Assembly (NCBI GenBank): GCA_031290475.1
Contig: JAITNM010000096.1
Location: 1 to 50,291 of the forward strand
DNA from: Treponema sp.
Lineage (GTDB): Bacteria; Spirochaetota; Spirochaetia; Treponematales; Breznakiellaceae
Length of the DNA: 50,291 bases
Reading direction: 5' to 3'
The notes under the pieces were generated by a model, which worked only from the letters and a program-made list of their open reading frames with translations, had not been told where the DNA came from and ran no database searches. Positions 7,977 through 17,398 of this stretch are shown here, in pieces (position 1 is the stretch's first letter; each line of letters opens with the position of its first letter). Made by a program: the position numbers and the translations under genes.

Positions 7977-9518
7977 ATGAGCAATAACGATGCAACAATT
8001 ATTGAAATCGGTAAAGAAAAATTAACAATTGAAGCTGTTTATACCGCGGCAAAACGGCCCGGAGCTGCAAAAATAGGTTCTTCCAGAGAATTTGAAGAGC
8101 GGATTGAGGCAGGCGCCGCCTTTTTGGACAAAACCTTGGCGGAAATCGGGGGCATATACGGAGTTACCACAGGATATGGCGATTCCTGTACCGAGACGGT
8201 CCCCCCGGATCACTACTACGATCTCCCAATCAACCTGACCCGCTACCACGGCTGCGGCTTAGGGGATTTTTTTGATGTGGAAACAACCAGGACAATTATG
8301 ATTGTCCGGCTCAATACCCTGGCCCAGGGGTATTCCGGGGTCAGTATTGATCTCCTTAAACAGATTAGTTTTTTCATTGAAAACGACATACTCCCCCTGA
8401 TCCCCCAGGAAGGCTCGGTGGGCGCTTCCGGGGATCTCACTCCCCTGTCCTACCTGGCAGGGGCCCTTATCGGTGAGCGGGATGTGTTTTACCAGGGCAG
8501 GGTACGGTCCTCAAAAGACGTGCTCGCCGAACTGGGACGGCCTTTGTACCGGTTCCGGCCCAAGGAAGCCATCGCCATTATGAACGGTACCGCGGTGATG
8601 AACGCCGTGGCTGTCCGGGCTTTTGTCCGCGCCGAATACCTGGCGGACCTTGCCTGCCGGATCACCGCCATGAATTCCCTGGCCATCAAGGGTAACGCGT
8701 ATCACTTTTATAAACGCCTCTTTGATCTCAAGCCCCATCCGGGGCAAAGTATTGCCGCGGAAAAAATATCCGGCGCTCTTGGTGCGGACAAAACCGAAGG
8801 GGTGATCCCCGAACGGATACAGGATCTCTACTCCATTCGCTGCGCCCCCCATGTGCTGGGGGTGTACTACGATGCCCGGGACCTTTTCCGCAGCCTTATC
8901 GAAACCGAAATGAACAGCGCCAATGACAATCCCCTTATCGACCCGGAAACCAAATCGGTGTTCCACGGCGGGCATTTTTACGGCGGCCACATCTGCTTTG
9001 CCATGGATTCTCTCAAAAACATCATCGCCAATATCGCGGACCTTATGGATCGCCAGCTTGCCTTGATCGTTGACGTCAAGTTCAACAAGGGGCTTCCCTC
9101 AAATCTTTCGGGATCAAAAAACAGCCTCTCCTATAACCACGGTTACAAGGCGGTGCAGATCGCCGCTTCAGCCTGGACCGCCGAAGCGCTGAAGAACACC
9201 CTTCCCGCGAGCATCTTCTCCCGTTCTACCGAGTGCCACAACCAGGATAAGGTGAGTATGGGGACCATTGCCGCCCGGGACTGCATCCGGGTATTGGAAC
9301 TTTCAAGCCAGGTTGCCTCCGCATCCCTGCTCGCCGCCGCCCAGGCGTTGCGCCTGCGCCTTAACAGGCAGGAGATCTCCGGGGCCGCTATTGCCGGCGT
9401 GAAAGAGACCTACGAGCAGGTGTTCTCCTATTACGCGTTTCTTGAGGATGACCGTCCCCTGGATAAGGATTTACGGAAAACAGCCGGGTTGATTGAACAG
9501 GGATTTTTCTCAGTATAA
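7977..9518 (+). CDS. MIO-type aromatic amino acid ammonia-lyase or aminomutase (HAL/PAL/TAL family)
   Basis: Family enzymes eliminate ammonia from histidine, phenylalanine or tyrosine using the autocatalytic MIO cofactor. Here 513 residues contain the Ala150-Ser151-Gly152 triad in GSVGASGDLTPLS, the N-terminal YGVTTGYG loop with its catalytic Tyr, and FNKGLPSNLSG. Selectivity positions differ from histidase: RYHGCG (Tyr90-His91) where histidases have Ser-His, and HNQDKVSMG with Gln423 where histidase has Glu in NQEDHVS. This favours an aromatic substrate. The frame is open upstream to 7833 and an AGGAG site precedes an ATG at 7842, but the family N-terminus fits the ATG at 7977, which has GAATAT 7 bases upstream and no Shine-Dalgarno. 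No hut genes are adjacent. Confidence 0.85.
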   Translation: MSNNDATIIEIGKEKLTIEAVYTAAKRPGAAKIGSSREFEERIEAGAAFLDKTLAEIGGIYGVTTGYGDSCTETVPPDHYYDLPINLTRYHGCGLGDFFDVETTRTIMIVRLNTLAQGYSGVSIDLLKQISFFIENDILPLIPQEGSVGASGDLTPLSYLAGALIGERDVFYQGRVRSSKDVLAELGRPLYRFRPKEAIAIMNGTAVMNAVAVRAFVRAEYLADLACRITAMNSLAIKGNAYHFYKRLFDLKPHPGQSIAAEKISGALGADKTEGVIPERIQDLYSIRCAPHVLGVYYDARDLFRSLIETEMNSANDNPLIDPETKSVFHGGHFYGGHICFAMDSLKNIIANIADLMDRQLALIVDVKFNKGLPSNLSGSKNSLSYNHGYKAVQIAASAWTAEALKNTLPASIFSRSTECHNQDKVSMGTIAARDCIRVLELSSQVASASLLAAAQALRLRLNRQEISGAAIAGVKETYEQVFSYYAFLEDDRPLDKDLRKTAGLIEQGFFSV

Positions 9519-9557
9519 TAGTATGAGCGGCGAGGCGGATGATCCTGGGCGAAGCCT

Positions 9558-10697
9558 TTATTTTATATAGACCCGGGGTACCCGTTTGTTGATGTTACAG
9601 GTTATCTCGTAGGGGATAGTTCCCAGTTCTTCGGCCAGGTCTGCGGCGGTGAAGGATTTTCCCCCAAAGATGGTTACTTCATCCCAGCGCTTGATGTCCG
9701 TTTCGGGGCCCAGGTTTATCATGCACTGATCCATGCAGATACGGCCGACCAGGGGGTAAAAATTGTCCCGGATCTTTATGGACAGATACCCCCCCAGGGC
9801 ACGGGGAAGACCATCGCCGTAGCCAATGGGAATGGTGGCGATCCAGGAATCCACCAGGGCGGTCCACTTTCTGCCATAGGATATGGATTCCCCTTTTTTG
9901 ACCTTTTTGATAAAAACCACCCGGGAACTTAGCTCCATGACAGGTTTTAGCCTGAGATCCGCCTCTTTTCCATTGCCGGTTAACGGACCGGCTTCCAGGG
10001 CAACCGGGGCATATCCGTAAATCATGATCCCCGGCCGGATCATGTCAAACCAGCTGTCCTGGTGGAGGATCACCGCCCCGGAATTGGCGGAGTGAACGAT
10101 GCCGGGGTCAATTCCTGCTTTCTTTATGGAGTCCACCGTTTCCTTAAAACGGAGGATCTGTTGTTTGGTAAAGCTGATATCTTCAACGGCGGTGGATTCG
10201 GATACCGCAAGGTGTGTTGCGGTTCCGGCATACACGAGAAAGTCCCGGGATTTGATAAAGGATGCCGCCTCCACCGCTTTATCCGGAGATACGCCTACCC
10301 GGCCCATACCGGTATCAATTTTGAGGTGTACCTGGACCTGCCTGCCCGCCGCTTTGGCGGCATTGGCCAGGGCGGCGGCGAATTCCTGGTCGGTTACCAG
10401 GGGGATAAGGCCATTGGCCACGACATCGGGGATTTCTTCCGGCAAGGGGATGGAAAGGAGCAGAATAGGGGCGTCTATTCCCCCATCCCTGAGCAATTTT
10501 CCTTCATGGACTGTGGCTACCGCAAGATACCGGACCCCCGCCTTTAAAGCTGTTTTGGCCACCCATACTGCTCCGTGTCCGTAGGCATCGGCCTTCACAG
10601 GCAGACATATCAGCCGTTCCGAACCGGCTATTTTTCGAACTACCCCGATATTCCAGGTTAAATGGTCTAAATGGATTATTGCCCTTGTTCCCCGCAT
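9558..10697 (-). CDS. alr: Alanine racemase
   Basis: PLP enzyme making D-alanine for peptidoglycan. The PLP lysine is in PVKADAYGHG (Lys35), the substrate-binding Arg region is IDTGMGRVG, and the second catalytic base is the Tyr of GYGDGLPRALGG. MIRPGIMIYG and the C-terminal beta-domain (VGRICMDQCMINLG) are typical. I use the ATG at 10697, giving 379 residues and the usual start just before the first strand (RAIIHLDHL); the frame is open to a TTG at 10733. There is no Shine-Dalgarno site; TACAAT lies 6 bases before the ATG. It diverges from the lipoprotein gene at 10805. Confidence 0.96.
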   Translation of the reverse strand: MRGTRAIIHLDHLTWNIGVVRKIAGSERLICLPVKADAYGHGAVWVAKTALKAGVRYLAVATVHEGKLLRDGGIDAPILLLSIPLPEEIPDVVANGLIPLVTDQEFAAALANAAKAAGRQVQVHLKIDTGMGRVGVSPDKAVEAASFIKSRDFLVYAGTATHLAVSESTAVEDISFTKQQILRFKETVDSIKKAGIDPGIVHSANSGAVILHQDSWFDMIRPGIMIYGYAPVALEAGPLTGNGKEADLRLKPVMELSSRVVFIKKVKKGESISYGRKWTALVDSWIATIPIGYGDGLPRALGGYLSIKIRDNFYPLVGRICMDQCMINLGPETDIKRWDEVTIFGGKSFTAADLAEELGTIPYEITCNINKRVPRVYIK

Positions 10698-10703
10698 AAA
10701 ACA

Positions 10704-10733
10704 ATTGTATAAGTAAGACGATAATAAAGGCAA
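10704..10733 (-). promoter_or_regulatory. Candidate leaderless promoter of alr
   Basis: Minus strand: TTGCCT (10728-10733), 18 bases, TACAAT (10704-10709), 6 bases, ATG at 10697. Confidence 0.45.
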
Positions 10734-10804
10734 TAAAATACACCCAAAATAGTGGCAATCAGGGGGTGATTATTTCTTTTATTTGTATTATATTTATATT
10801 GGGT

Positions 10805-12892
10805 ATGTGTCTGAAAAAGATAGGCGCCTTTTTAGTTATTATTCTCCTCACCTGTTTTCTTGCCGCCTGCGGGGAATTGAACTCTGTATTGGCGGTTAAC
10901 ACAAGCTATAAGGTTAACGCCAGAGTCAGTGACGGCTATGCCCTGGATGATTGCGGTATAGTTTCCGCCGGCAGCCGGATCAGACCCTATTTTATCAGTC
11001 CCGTAGAAGACGATCCTGATGTAGTGGGGCTCAAAGTCTTTCTCCAAACCCCGGAGGGAACGGTAATCGGGAGAGAAATACAGTATGTCTTACAGAATGG
11101 GGTTTCCGCAATTACGGATGATAGTTCCCCGGAGGGTTTATCCGATCAATCTGCAGATTCCGGTAATGGGGGCGTCTTAAAGATAGAGATAACCGGGCAG
11201 GAGCCGGGAGCGGGGAAAACCCTGCTTGAAGGCAAGCGTACCGAAATACCGGCAAATGGGGAAACGGCAAGCGGGCAGGAACTTTCCCAAAAAGCCGGTG
11301 TTCCGGAACCGGAGCAGTCCACCAGGGAGGAAGATAAAACGGTTGAACTTCCTCAGACTTCGGGTGATAAGGTGGTTTATGTTTCCCATCTTGAGCGGGA
11401 TCTCCCCTTTATTCTTTTACCGGAGAACCTGGAAGTTGGCCAATATATTTTGGTATTTCAAATTATTGGGGTTCATGACGTTTTACATCAGATTGAAAAG
11501 CCGATTTATTATGTTTCCGATGCTGTATTCAGTTTAGGGGACATACAAACCTACCGTTCTGTGGTCCAGGGGGACTCCAGTATTGTACCTCCCGGCCAAA
11601 TGATCATGCTAAAAGCCCATGTGAACGCCGATAGCCGGTTTGATCCCTACCTTATTTGGTACAATGGGAAAAACCGCATTGCCGAGGGTTTTGTATCCCA
11701 AGGGGCGGATCAGGTACTTTGGAAGGCGCCGGAACAAAACGGTTTTCAGGCTTTAATTGTAGAGCTCTTTCCGGCAAAGCCCCTGGGGAACAGCTGGGAT
11801 TTACCGGGAATGAAAAAAGAGTTGTCCCTGCCTATTTCTCTGAAAAACGACAAGAAAGGCGCCCAAACAGCGGAAGGGGATAATGGAATACAGGTCCGCA
11901 GGTATTCCCTGGGGGGAAATCTCCTGGATTCCCAAGCGCCGCTGGACAGCAGCAGAGGGCTTAATCCTGAGGAAACCACGGTTGAATGGGCGCCCTACGG
12001 CAGTCAGTATGGGCTCGTGATTGGGCCGGGCAGAACGTTCCTTATTCCCGGCGCCCTCTTTACCCCCCTGGAGGATCCCGGCAGAGGACAAGTGATCCTC
12101 CGTTTTGCCCCCCTTTCGGAAGGGGCTCTTTTCAACGCTTCATTTACCATGAAAAGGCCGGGTTCTCTTCCTTTAACCATGGATCTGGTTTATGAGAAAA
12201 CAAAGCTGGTTTTAACCTATGGATTAGGGATTGAAACCCGCAGGGAAGAATTGTTTTTGCCTACCGTATTCCGGGATGAGTATATTACCGCCGTGATTAA
12301 TTTTACTATTGAGAAGACTGTCTTTCTGGCAAAGCTTGGTACGGATCCGAAAAATTCTCCCATTTATGGGGCTGGTGAAGGTATTAGGCTGCCCGATACC
12401 CTGAGCGGGGAGGGGACGTTCCGGATAGGAAGTACGGTTACTGCGGTTAAACCCCAGGAAGATTCCGGAAAGGAAGTTTCTTCTTCTGTGATTCAGCAGG
12501 AAAATGCTGAAACAAATGGGGTTGTTCAGGAAAAGGCCGTGGCAATTCTGGACGACATAACCGTACTGTTTCAGGCTGTAAATAGATCCGATCTGTCAGG
12601 GTCAATATTTAAGCAACTGCCATCCAATCAAACCGGAGAAAGGAACTATGACGGCGCCTCACAAACGGAGACAGGGCTTCTGCTTCCGAACAGCGTTGAC
12701 GGCGCTGAAGTAAACGGAAGCGAAAGTGGAAAAACCGAGAACGCCCCTGCGGTAAAAGCTGTTCATTCTGAGAGGAAACCTATTTCGTCAAGGGGAAAAA
12801 GCCGGTCTGATGAAATAGAGAACAACGATAATGCCGAAGATCTTGCATATAATAATCGGGAGACTATTGCGCTATTAACTGTGGAATCATGA
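10805..12892 (+). CDS. Large lipoprotein of unknown function
   Basis: 695 residues from the ATG at 10805 (the frame is open to a GTG at 10766). The N-terminus is a lipoprotein signal: basic MCLKK, hydrophobic core, lipobox LAAC with Cys22. The mature protein begins with beta-type sequence, has a low-complexity acidic/Ser-rich stretch (about residues 110-190), then a region around residues 380-530 (VLRF..., SFTMKRPGSLPLTMDL, then YITAVINFT) that resembles a LamG/concanavalin-like beta-sandwich, and ends with a polar, probably disordered tail. I do not recognise a family. Its stop overlaps the next lipoprotein gene by ATGA, so the two are probably made together and may form a complex in the periplasm or at the outer membrane. 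Confidence 0.8.
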   Translation: MCLKKIGAFLVIILLTCFLAACGELNSVLAVNTSYKVNARVSDGYALDDCGIVSAGSRIRPYFISPVEDDPDVVGLKVFLQTPEGTVIGREIQYVLQNGVSAITDDSSPEGLSDQSADSGNGGVLKIEITGQEPGAGKTLLEGKRTEIPANGETASGQELSQKAGVPEPEQSTREEDKTVELPQTSGDKVVYVSHLERDLPFILLPENLEVGQYILVFQIIGVHDVLHQIEKPIYYVSDAVFSLGDIQTYRSVVQGDSSIVPPGQMIMLKAHVNADSRFDPYLIWYNGKNRIAEGFVSQGADQVLWKAPEQNGFQALIVELFPAKPLGNSWDLPGMKKELSLPISLKNDKKGAQTAEGDNGIQVRRYSLGGNLLDSQAPLDSSRGLNPEETTVEWAPYGSQYGLVIGPGRTFLIPGALFTPLEDPGRGQVILRFAPLSEGALFNASFTMKRPGSLPLTMDLVYEKTKLVLTYGLGIETRREELFLPTVFRDEYITAVINFTIEKTVFLAKLGTDPKNSPIYGAGEGIRLPDTLSGEGTFRIGSTVTAVKPQEDSGKEVSSSVIQQENAETNGVVQEKAVAILDDITVLFQAVNRSDLSGSIFKQLPSNQTGERNYDGASQTETGLLLPNSVDGAEVNGSESGKTENAPAVKAVHSERKPISSRGKSRSDEIENNDNAEDLAYNNRETIALLTVES

Positions 12893-13566
12893 AATATGGA
12901 ACGGGAATTGCGGCGCTTCTCCCGGTTGTGTTCCTTGTTGCCTGTGTTTCCGCACCCAAACCCATTCCTAAGCTTGATGTTCAGGCGCCTGTTATCCCCA
13001 CAGAGCGGGATTATCTTATTGATAACCACAAGAACCTTATATCCGGTACGCCAATTTCCGAATGGGTGAGCAATTATCTCGACAGAGGAATCCCCGCAGT
13101 AGAGGCGCTGGGCCTGTATCAAAATAAATACGTGTTTATCTCTGAAACCGGGGGAAGCAGCCTGGAGGCCCTAACCATGTGGTCCGAAGGTTTTTTAGCC
13201 TACCTGGATATTCCGCAGCTGGTTGCCGACCGGGTCCGGCGGCGGTTTGCGGGGGATGGGACAAGGAGCCCCGAGGAGGAATACGGCCGTTATCACGAGA
13301 ACCTGGTTCGTACCGCCGCAGACGCAAAATATTCCTGGGTGAAACGGGAAGATGATTTCTGGATCCATAAAAGGTTTCTCGCTGAAGAAAACCCCGGTGC
13401 GGAAGATGGGGAATATGTGTTTCTGATCCTGGTTACCGTTGACCAGACGAGTCTGCGGGAACATCTGGGAAATTTGCTCGTGAAGGCGCTGGAAAAACTG
13501 GAATTAACCAGGGATCAAAATTCCGCCATTGCCCGGTTTAATCAGACTTTTTTTGACGGATTCTGA
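12889..13566 (+). CDS. Small lipoprotein of unknown function
   Basis: 225 residues with signal and lipobox LVAC (Cys19). The mature part is mixed helix/strand with no recognised motif; the central RRRFAGDGTRSPEEEYGRYH is strongly charged, and the C-terminal half (YVFLILVTVDQTSLREHL) looks like a compact alpha/beta domain. The start codon overlaps the stop of the preceding lipoprotein gene (ATGA), and 27 bases separate it from the PAP2 gene, so it is the middle of an operon. Confidence 0.8.
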   Translation: MKYGTGIAALLPVVFLVACVSAPKPIPKLDVQAPVIPTERDYLIDNHKNLISGTPISEWVSNYLDRGIPAVEALGLYQNKYVFISETGGSSLEALTMWSEGFLAYLDIPQLVADRVRRRFAGDGTRSPEEEYGRYHENLVRTAADAKYSWVKREDDFWIHKRFLAEENPGAEDGEYVFLILVTVDQTSLREHLGNLLVKALEKLELTRDQNSAIARFNQTFFDGF

Positions 13567-13593
13567 AGTATGGAAGCATAAAGGAGCTGCATT

Positions 13594-14631
13594 ATGAATG
13601 AAACCATAGGATTTATTTCTGCTGCGGAACCTTCTGCTATTGTTGAGGTATACTGGCGGGGAATAGAAGTTATCAGGGCAATTCAAACCATTGAAAATCC
13701 CGCCTTGACGGCGGTAATTCGCGTTCTTACCCTGTTGGGAACGGAATTGTTTTATATCCCCGTGATCCTTTTTGTATTTTGGTGTGTGGATGAAAAACAG
13801 GGAATGCGTTTTGGAATACTAATTCTGTTTTCGGCATGGATAAACGGCTTTTTAAAAGATCTCCTGAAACAACCCAGGCCATATAATCTTGATCCGTCTG
13901 TAGGAAGGGGATTTGAGCCTACCTATGGAATGCCTTCCGGCCATGCCCAGCATTCTTTAGTGTTCTGGACGGCAGCCGCCTGGCGGAAAAAACCGGCCGG
14001 TAAAGGCGTTATTTACTTTCGTATTGCCGCTGTAATTTTTGTGCTGATTATTGCCTTTACCCGGCTTTATTTGGGTCTCCATTTTCCCACAGACATAATA
14101 GGAGGCTGGTTCCTGGGTTTTTTCATTATAGGGCTCTTTTTTCTCCTGAGAAAAAGGATAGAAACCTTTCTCGCCGGAGAAGACCTCCGCTTCCGCCTTA
14201 TCGCCGCCGCGATTATCGCCTTTCTGATGAACGCTTCCGGTGCGGAGACAAACCTGGGCGGCCTGTTCATGGGTTTCTGTGGAGGGTACAGCCTGATGCA
14301 AAAGTATATCCGGTTCAGTGCGGCGGCGCCCCTGGGAGGGAAAAAACCGGGCGTACTTGTCCTTGCGGTCCGGTATGTTTCCGGCCTGGCCGGCATGACG
14401 GCGGTTTATTTTGTCTTAAGAGCCCTGCTTCCCGGAGAGGGTTCCCTGTTTGCGGATATCAAGTCCTGGGGGGCCGCGTCGCCTTACTACACTCTGGGCA
14501 GATTCCTGCGCTACGGCGCCCTTGGGTTTTGGGCCGCCGCCGGGGCGCCATGGCTCTTTGTCCGCATGAAGCTGGCGGAAGCCCCCGCTGAAGACGGGAA
14601 TGAAGGTACAAATACTGTTGCCAGAGATTAA
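13594..14631 (+). CDS. PAP2-family membrane phosphatase
   Basis: Integral membrane phosphatase of the type-2 phosphatidic acid phosphatase superfamily; members act on lipid phosphates such as undecaprenyl pyrophosphate or phosphatidic acid. All three signature blocks are present: KDLLKQPRP (about residue 89), MPSGHAQHS (about 114) and TRLYLGLHFPTD (about 148), with transmembrane segments around them and additional helices in the C-terminal 150 residues, giving 345 residues in all, longer than a minimal PAP2 domain. The AAGGAG Shine-Dalgarno site is strong. Part of a run from the lipoproteins to mnmE. The substrate cannot be told. Confidence 0.9.
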   Translation: MNETIGFISAAEPSAIVEVYWRGIEVIRAIQTIENPALTAVIRVLTLLGTELFYIPVILFVFWCVDEKQGMRFGILILFSAWINGFLKDLLKQPRPYNLDPSVGRGFEPTYGMPSGHAQHSLVFWTAAAWRKKPAGKGVIYFRIAAVIFVLIIAFTRLYLGLHFPTDIIGGWFLGFFIIGLFFLLRKRIETFLAGEDLRFRLIAAAIIAFLMNASGAETNLGGLFMGFCGGYSLMQKYIRFSAAAPLGGKKPGVLVLAVRYVSGLAGMTAVYFVLRALLPGEGSLFADIKSWGAASPYYTLGRFLRYGALGFWAAAGAPWLFVRMKLAEAPAEDGNEGTNTVARD

Positions 14632-14632
14632 T

Positions 14633-16081
14633 ATGGATAAGCCATTTTACGGATCCAGTGATCCTATTGCCGCCTTTGCCACCCCTCTGGGAGAAAGCGC
14701 CCTTGCGGTTATCAGGACTTCGGGCGCCGATGTGGTAGAACTTCTGTCGCGGGTTTTTTCCCGTCCGGAAAAACTCAGGGAAGCCGTCGGGAATACGGTT
14801 ATTCACGGCTGGATTGTTCTACCCGCCCATAGCCCCGTGCGGCAAAAGAGGCTCGACGAGACGCTGGTTTCGGTTTACCGCGGCCCCCGCAGCTACACCG
14901 GCGAGGATGGGGCGGATATTTCCTGCCACGGGGGCATCGCCGCCGCCAGGGCGGTAATGGACGCCTTAAAAGGCTCAGGCTTCCGGGAAGCGCTGCCCGG
15001 AGAGTTCACCTTCCGTGCGTTCATGAACGGCAAGCTCGACCTTACCCGTGCGGAATCGGTGATGGAAATCGTATCGGCTAAAACAGAGCGGAGCCGGGAA
15101 CATGCGGCAGGCCGCTTGTCCGGCGTCCTGGAACAGGAGATAAGGGCGATCAGCGCCCTCCTGGTAGACGCCCTGGCGGCTGTGGAATTGTACCTGGATT
15201 ATTCCGAAGACGAAGCGGATTCGGCAGGTGAAAAAAACGGCAGTGTTGTCACCGATGAAGCGGCGGGCCGCCTCCCTGCCCGGCGTCAGGCGGAGGAAGG
15301 CCGGGAACGGCTTCAGGCGCTTGCGGCGTCCTATGGCCGGGAACGGCTTTACGCCGGCGGCGCCCTGGTGGTGATCGCCGGAAGGCCGAATGCGGGAAAG
15401 TCGAGCCTCTTTAACGGTCTCGTTAAAGAAGAGCGCTCTATTGTAACCGATATTCCCGGCACCACCCGGGATTGGATAGAAGGGTGGATCTCAATTGAAG
15501 GGATACCGATCAGGCTGGTAGACACCGCAGGGCTGCATAATTCGGAGAATCCGGTAGAACTTCTGGGAATGGAGCGGAGCCGGGATCTTTTGCAGCAAGC
15601 AGATCTGGTGCTCTATTTGATAGATGGAAATAGGGGAATTACCGGAGAAGACCGGGACTTTCTTGAATTTCATTCCGGGGCAATGGTTGTTTGGAATAAG
15701 GCTGATATTGCTCCTTTACCCCGGGAAACGGAAACCGGGGTAAAACCTGTTCCCATAAGCGCCAGAACCGGCGCAGGTATGGCGGATCTTACGGGGATGG
15801 TCGCGTCTGCCCTGGAAGCCGCCATAGGCGGTCCGGGTAAAATGCCTGACGGCAGAGGTATATCCCCCACAGGCATCGGCACAGCCCGGCAAAAGGAGCT
15901 GGCAGATACCGCCCTGGCGGCGGTGGAAGAGGCCCTGTCCCTGGCGGATCGGGGGGAACCTTTGGATCTCATAGCCCCCCGGCTTCGGGAAGGGGTTGCC
16001 GCTCTGGGAGAGATAACCGGTGAAGTGTCTACAGCTGATATCCTGGAAGCCATGTTCAGCCGGTTCTGCGTAGGGAAATAA
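14633..16081 (+). CDS. mnmE: tRNA uridine-5-carboxymethylaminomethyl modification GTPase
   Basis: GTPase that, with MnmG, adds the carboxymethylaminomethyl group at C5 of wobble U34 in several tRNAs. Seen: N-terminal folate-binding domain (IAAFATPLGESALAVIRTSG), GEFTFRAFMNGKLDL, then the G domain with G1 GRPNAGKSS (about 250), G2 region IPGTTRDW, G3 DTAGL and G4 NKAD. The C-terminus is FCVGK, matching the conserved FC[IV]GK used in chemistry. The 482 residues run slightly long because of a charged insert before the G domain. I chose the ATG at 14633; an in-frame ATG at 14600 overlaps the PAP2 gene. The partner mnmG lies 3.7 kb downstream, beyond the sugar transporter. Confidence 0.96.
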   Translation: MDKPFYGSSDPIAAFATPLGESALAVIRTSGADVVELLSRVFSRPEKLREAVGNTVIHGWIVLPAHSPVRQKRLDETLVSVYRGPRSYTGEDGADISCHGGIAAARAVMDALKGSGFREALPGEFTFRAFMNGKLDLTRAESVMEIVSAKTERSREHAAGRLSGVLEQEIRAISALLVDALAAVELYLDYSEDEADSAGEKNGSVVTDEAAGRLPARRQAEEGRERLQALAASYGRERLYAGGALVVIAGRPNAGKSSLFNGLVKEERSIVTDIPGTTRDWIEGWISIEGIPIRLVDTAGLHNSENPVELLGMERSRDLLQQADLVLYLIDGNRGITGEDRDFLEFHSGAMVVWNKADIAPLPRETETGVKPVPISARTGAGMADLTGMVASALEAAIGGPGKMPDGRGISPTGIGTARQKELADTALAAVEEALSLADRGEPLDLIAPRLREGVAALGEITGEVSTADILEAMFSRFCVGK

Positions 16082-16128
16082 AAAAACCTAAGTAAATCCG
16101 TATAGATCGTGAAACCACCCTTCTGAAT

Positions 16129-16156
16129 TTGATTTTTCAAAATAATGCTCTATAAT
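16129..16156 (+). promoter_or_regulatory. Promoter of the sugar ABC transporter operon
   Basis: TTGATT (16129-16134), 16-base spacer, perfect TATAAT (16151-16156). Transcription would begin near 16163, giving a leader of roughly 27 bases with an AGGAG Shine-Dalgarno site before the ATG at 16190. Unlike many other promoters here, this one yields a normal leader. Confidence 0.6.
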
Positions 16157-16189
16157 TTAAATATTAGCTTATTTTTGAAGGAGAAAGAT

Positions 16190-17386
16190 ATGAGAAAAGT
16201 CATTCCTTTATTTCTGATTTTTGTTCTTATGGTTATTGGATGTTCCAAAAAATCAGACGGCGGATCGGCTGGGAAACCGGCTGAAAATATTGTATTGACT
16301 GTGTGGGAATCTACCAATGGTCCCGATGAATTTATCAGGCAAGCAGGTGAAGCGTATGCCAAACTTCATCCGAATGTAACGATAAAATTTGTAAATGTCG
16401 AATTGGGTGATTCCCATACCCAGATAGCCCTTGACGGGCCTGCCGGTGTCGGGCCGGATCTCTTTGCCGGGCCCCATGACACGCTGGGTGAATTGGTCAC
16501 CAACGGCCACGTGTTGCCCACCGCCAATCCTGATGCTGTTAAAGCCCAGATCCTGGGCGCTTGTCTTACCGCGACTACCTATAGCGGCAAGCAGTACGGC
16601 TACCCTCTTTCAGCAGAGACCTACGCTTTGATGTACAACAAGGATTTGATTTCCGATAATGAGGTTCCGAAATCATGGGAACAGATGGCAACATTCGCGA
16701 AGAGTTTCAATAAAAGCGGCAAATATCCTATCGTCATGGATGTGGGTAACGCGTATTATGTTATCCAGTTCACCTCCGGGGGCGGAAACCGCCTCTTTGG
16801 TCCCAGCGGCATTGATACTACAAAAAGTAATTTGAACTCCCCGGCGGCGGTTACCGGGATGAAGTTTTTCCAGAGTCTGCGCCCGATCCTGAATGTTCCC
16901 GCGGGAGACATCAACACTTCCGTATGTGACGGCGCCTTTGCCGCAGGCAATGCGGCGATCCATATTTCCGGTCCCTGGAATGTGAAACCCTTTACCGACG
17001 CGGGCATCAACCTTGGCATTGCCCCCCTTCCGAGCCTTCCCGGCGAAAGTACCCCCGCTCCGTCTTTCTCGGGTACCCGTGTTATGTTTGTGTCCGCTTA
17101 TTCCAAACACCCCGATGAAGCGAATGATTTCGGCGCATTCCTCGTCACCCCGGAAATGCAGCAGATTCGCGCGAATATTACCAATACCCTTCCGGCAATA
17201 GACACACCCACAAACAATCCTTATGCCCCGGGTTTTGTTGAGCAGTTAAAGTACGCCTTCCCTATGCCTTCTATTCCGCCTATGGCGAAATTCTGGGATG
17301 CCATGGGCGCGGCCAGCGCCAATATTTGGAACGGCGCGGATGTTAAAAAAGAATTGGATGCCTGTGACGCGGCGATCATAGGATAA
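16190..17386 (+). CDS. Maltose-type ABC transporter substrate-binding lipoprotein
   Basis: Extracytoplasmic sugar-binding lipoprotein of the family-1 (MalE-like) class. The N-terminus MRKVIPLF, hydrophobic core and lipobox VIGC (Cys18) anchor it to a membrane. The mature protein (398 residues including signal) has family features: LTVWESTNGP, YGYPLSAETYALMYNKDL, AAIHISGPWNV and PEMQQI. The frame is open to 16145, but the ATG at 16190 with its AGGAG site starts a proper lipoprotein signal. Followed by two permease genes. The bound sugar may be maltose or a malto-oligosaccharide, but this is inferred only from family resemblance. Confidence 0.93.
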   Translation: MRKVIPLFLIFVLMVIGCSKKSDGGSAGKPAENIVLTVWESTNGPDEFIRQAGEAYAKLHPNVTIKFVNVELGDSHTQIALDGPAGVGPDLFAGPHDTLGELVTNGHVLPTANPDAVKAQILGACLTATTYSGKQYGYPLSAETYALMYNKDLISDNEVPKSWEQMATFAKSFNKSGKYPIVMDVGNAYYVIQFTSGGGNRLFGPSGIDTTKSNLNSPAAVTGMKFFQSLRPILNVPAGDINTSVCDGAFAAGNAAIHISGPWNVKPFTDAGINLGIAPLPSLPGESTPAPSFSGTRVMFVSAYSKHPDEANDFGAFLVTPEMQQIRANITNTLPAIDTPTNNPYAPGFVEQLKYAFPMPSIPPMAKFWDAMGAASANIWNGADVKKELDACDAAIIG

Positions 17387-17398
17387 TTCCTTTAAGGC

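Noticed and set aside
7977-9518. Naming the MIO enzyme hutH
   Set aside because: The Glu typical of histidase is replaced by Gln, the selectivity pair differs and no hut genes are nearby.
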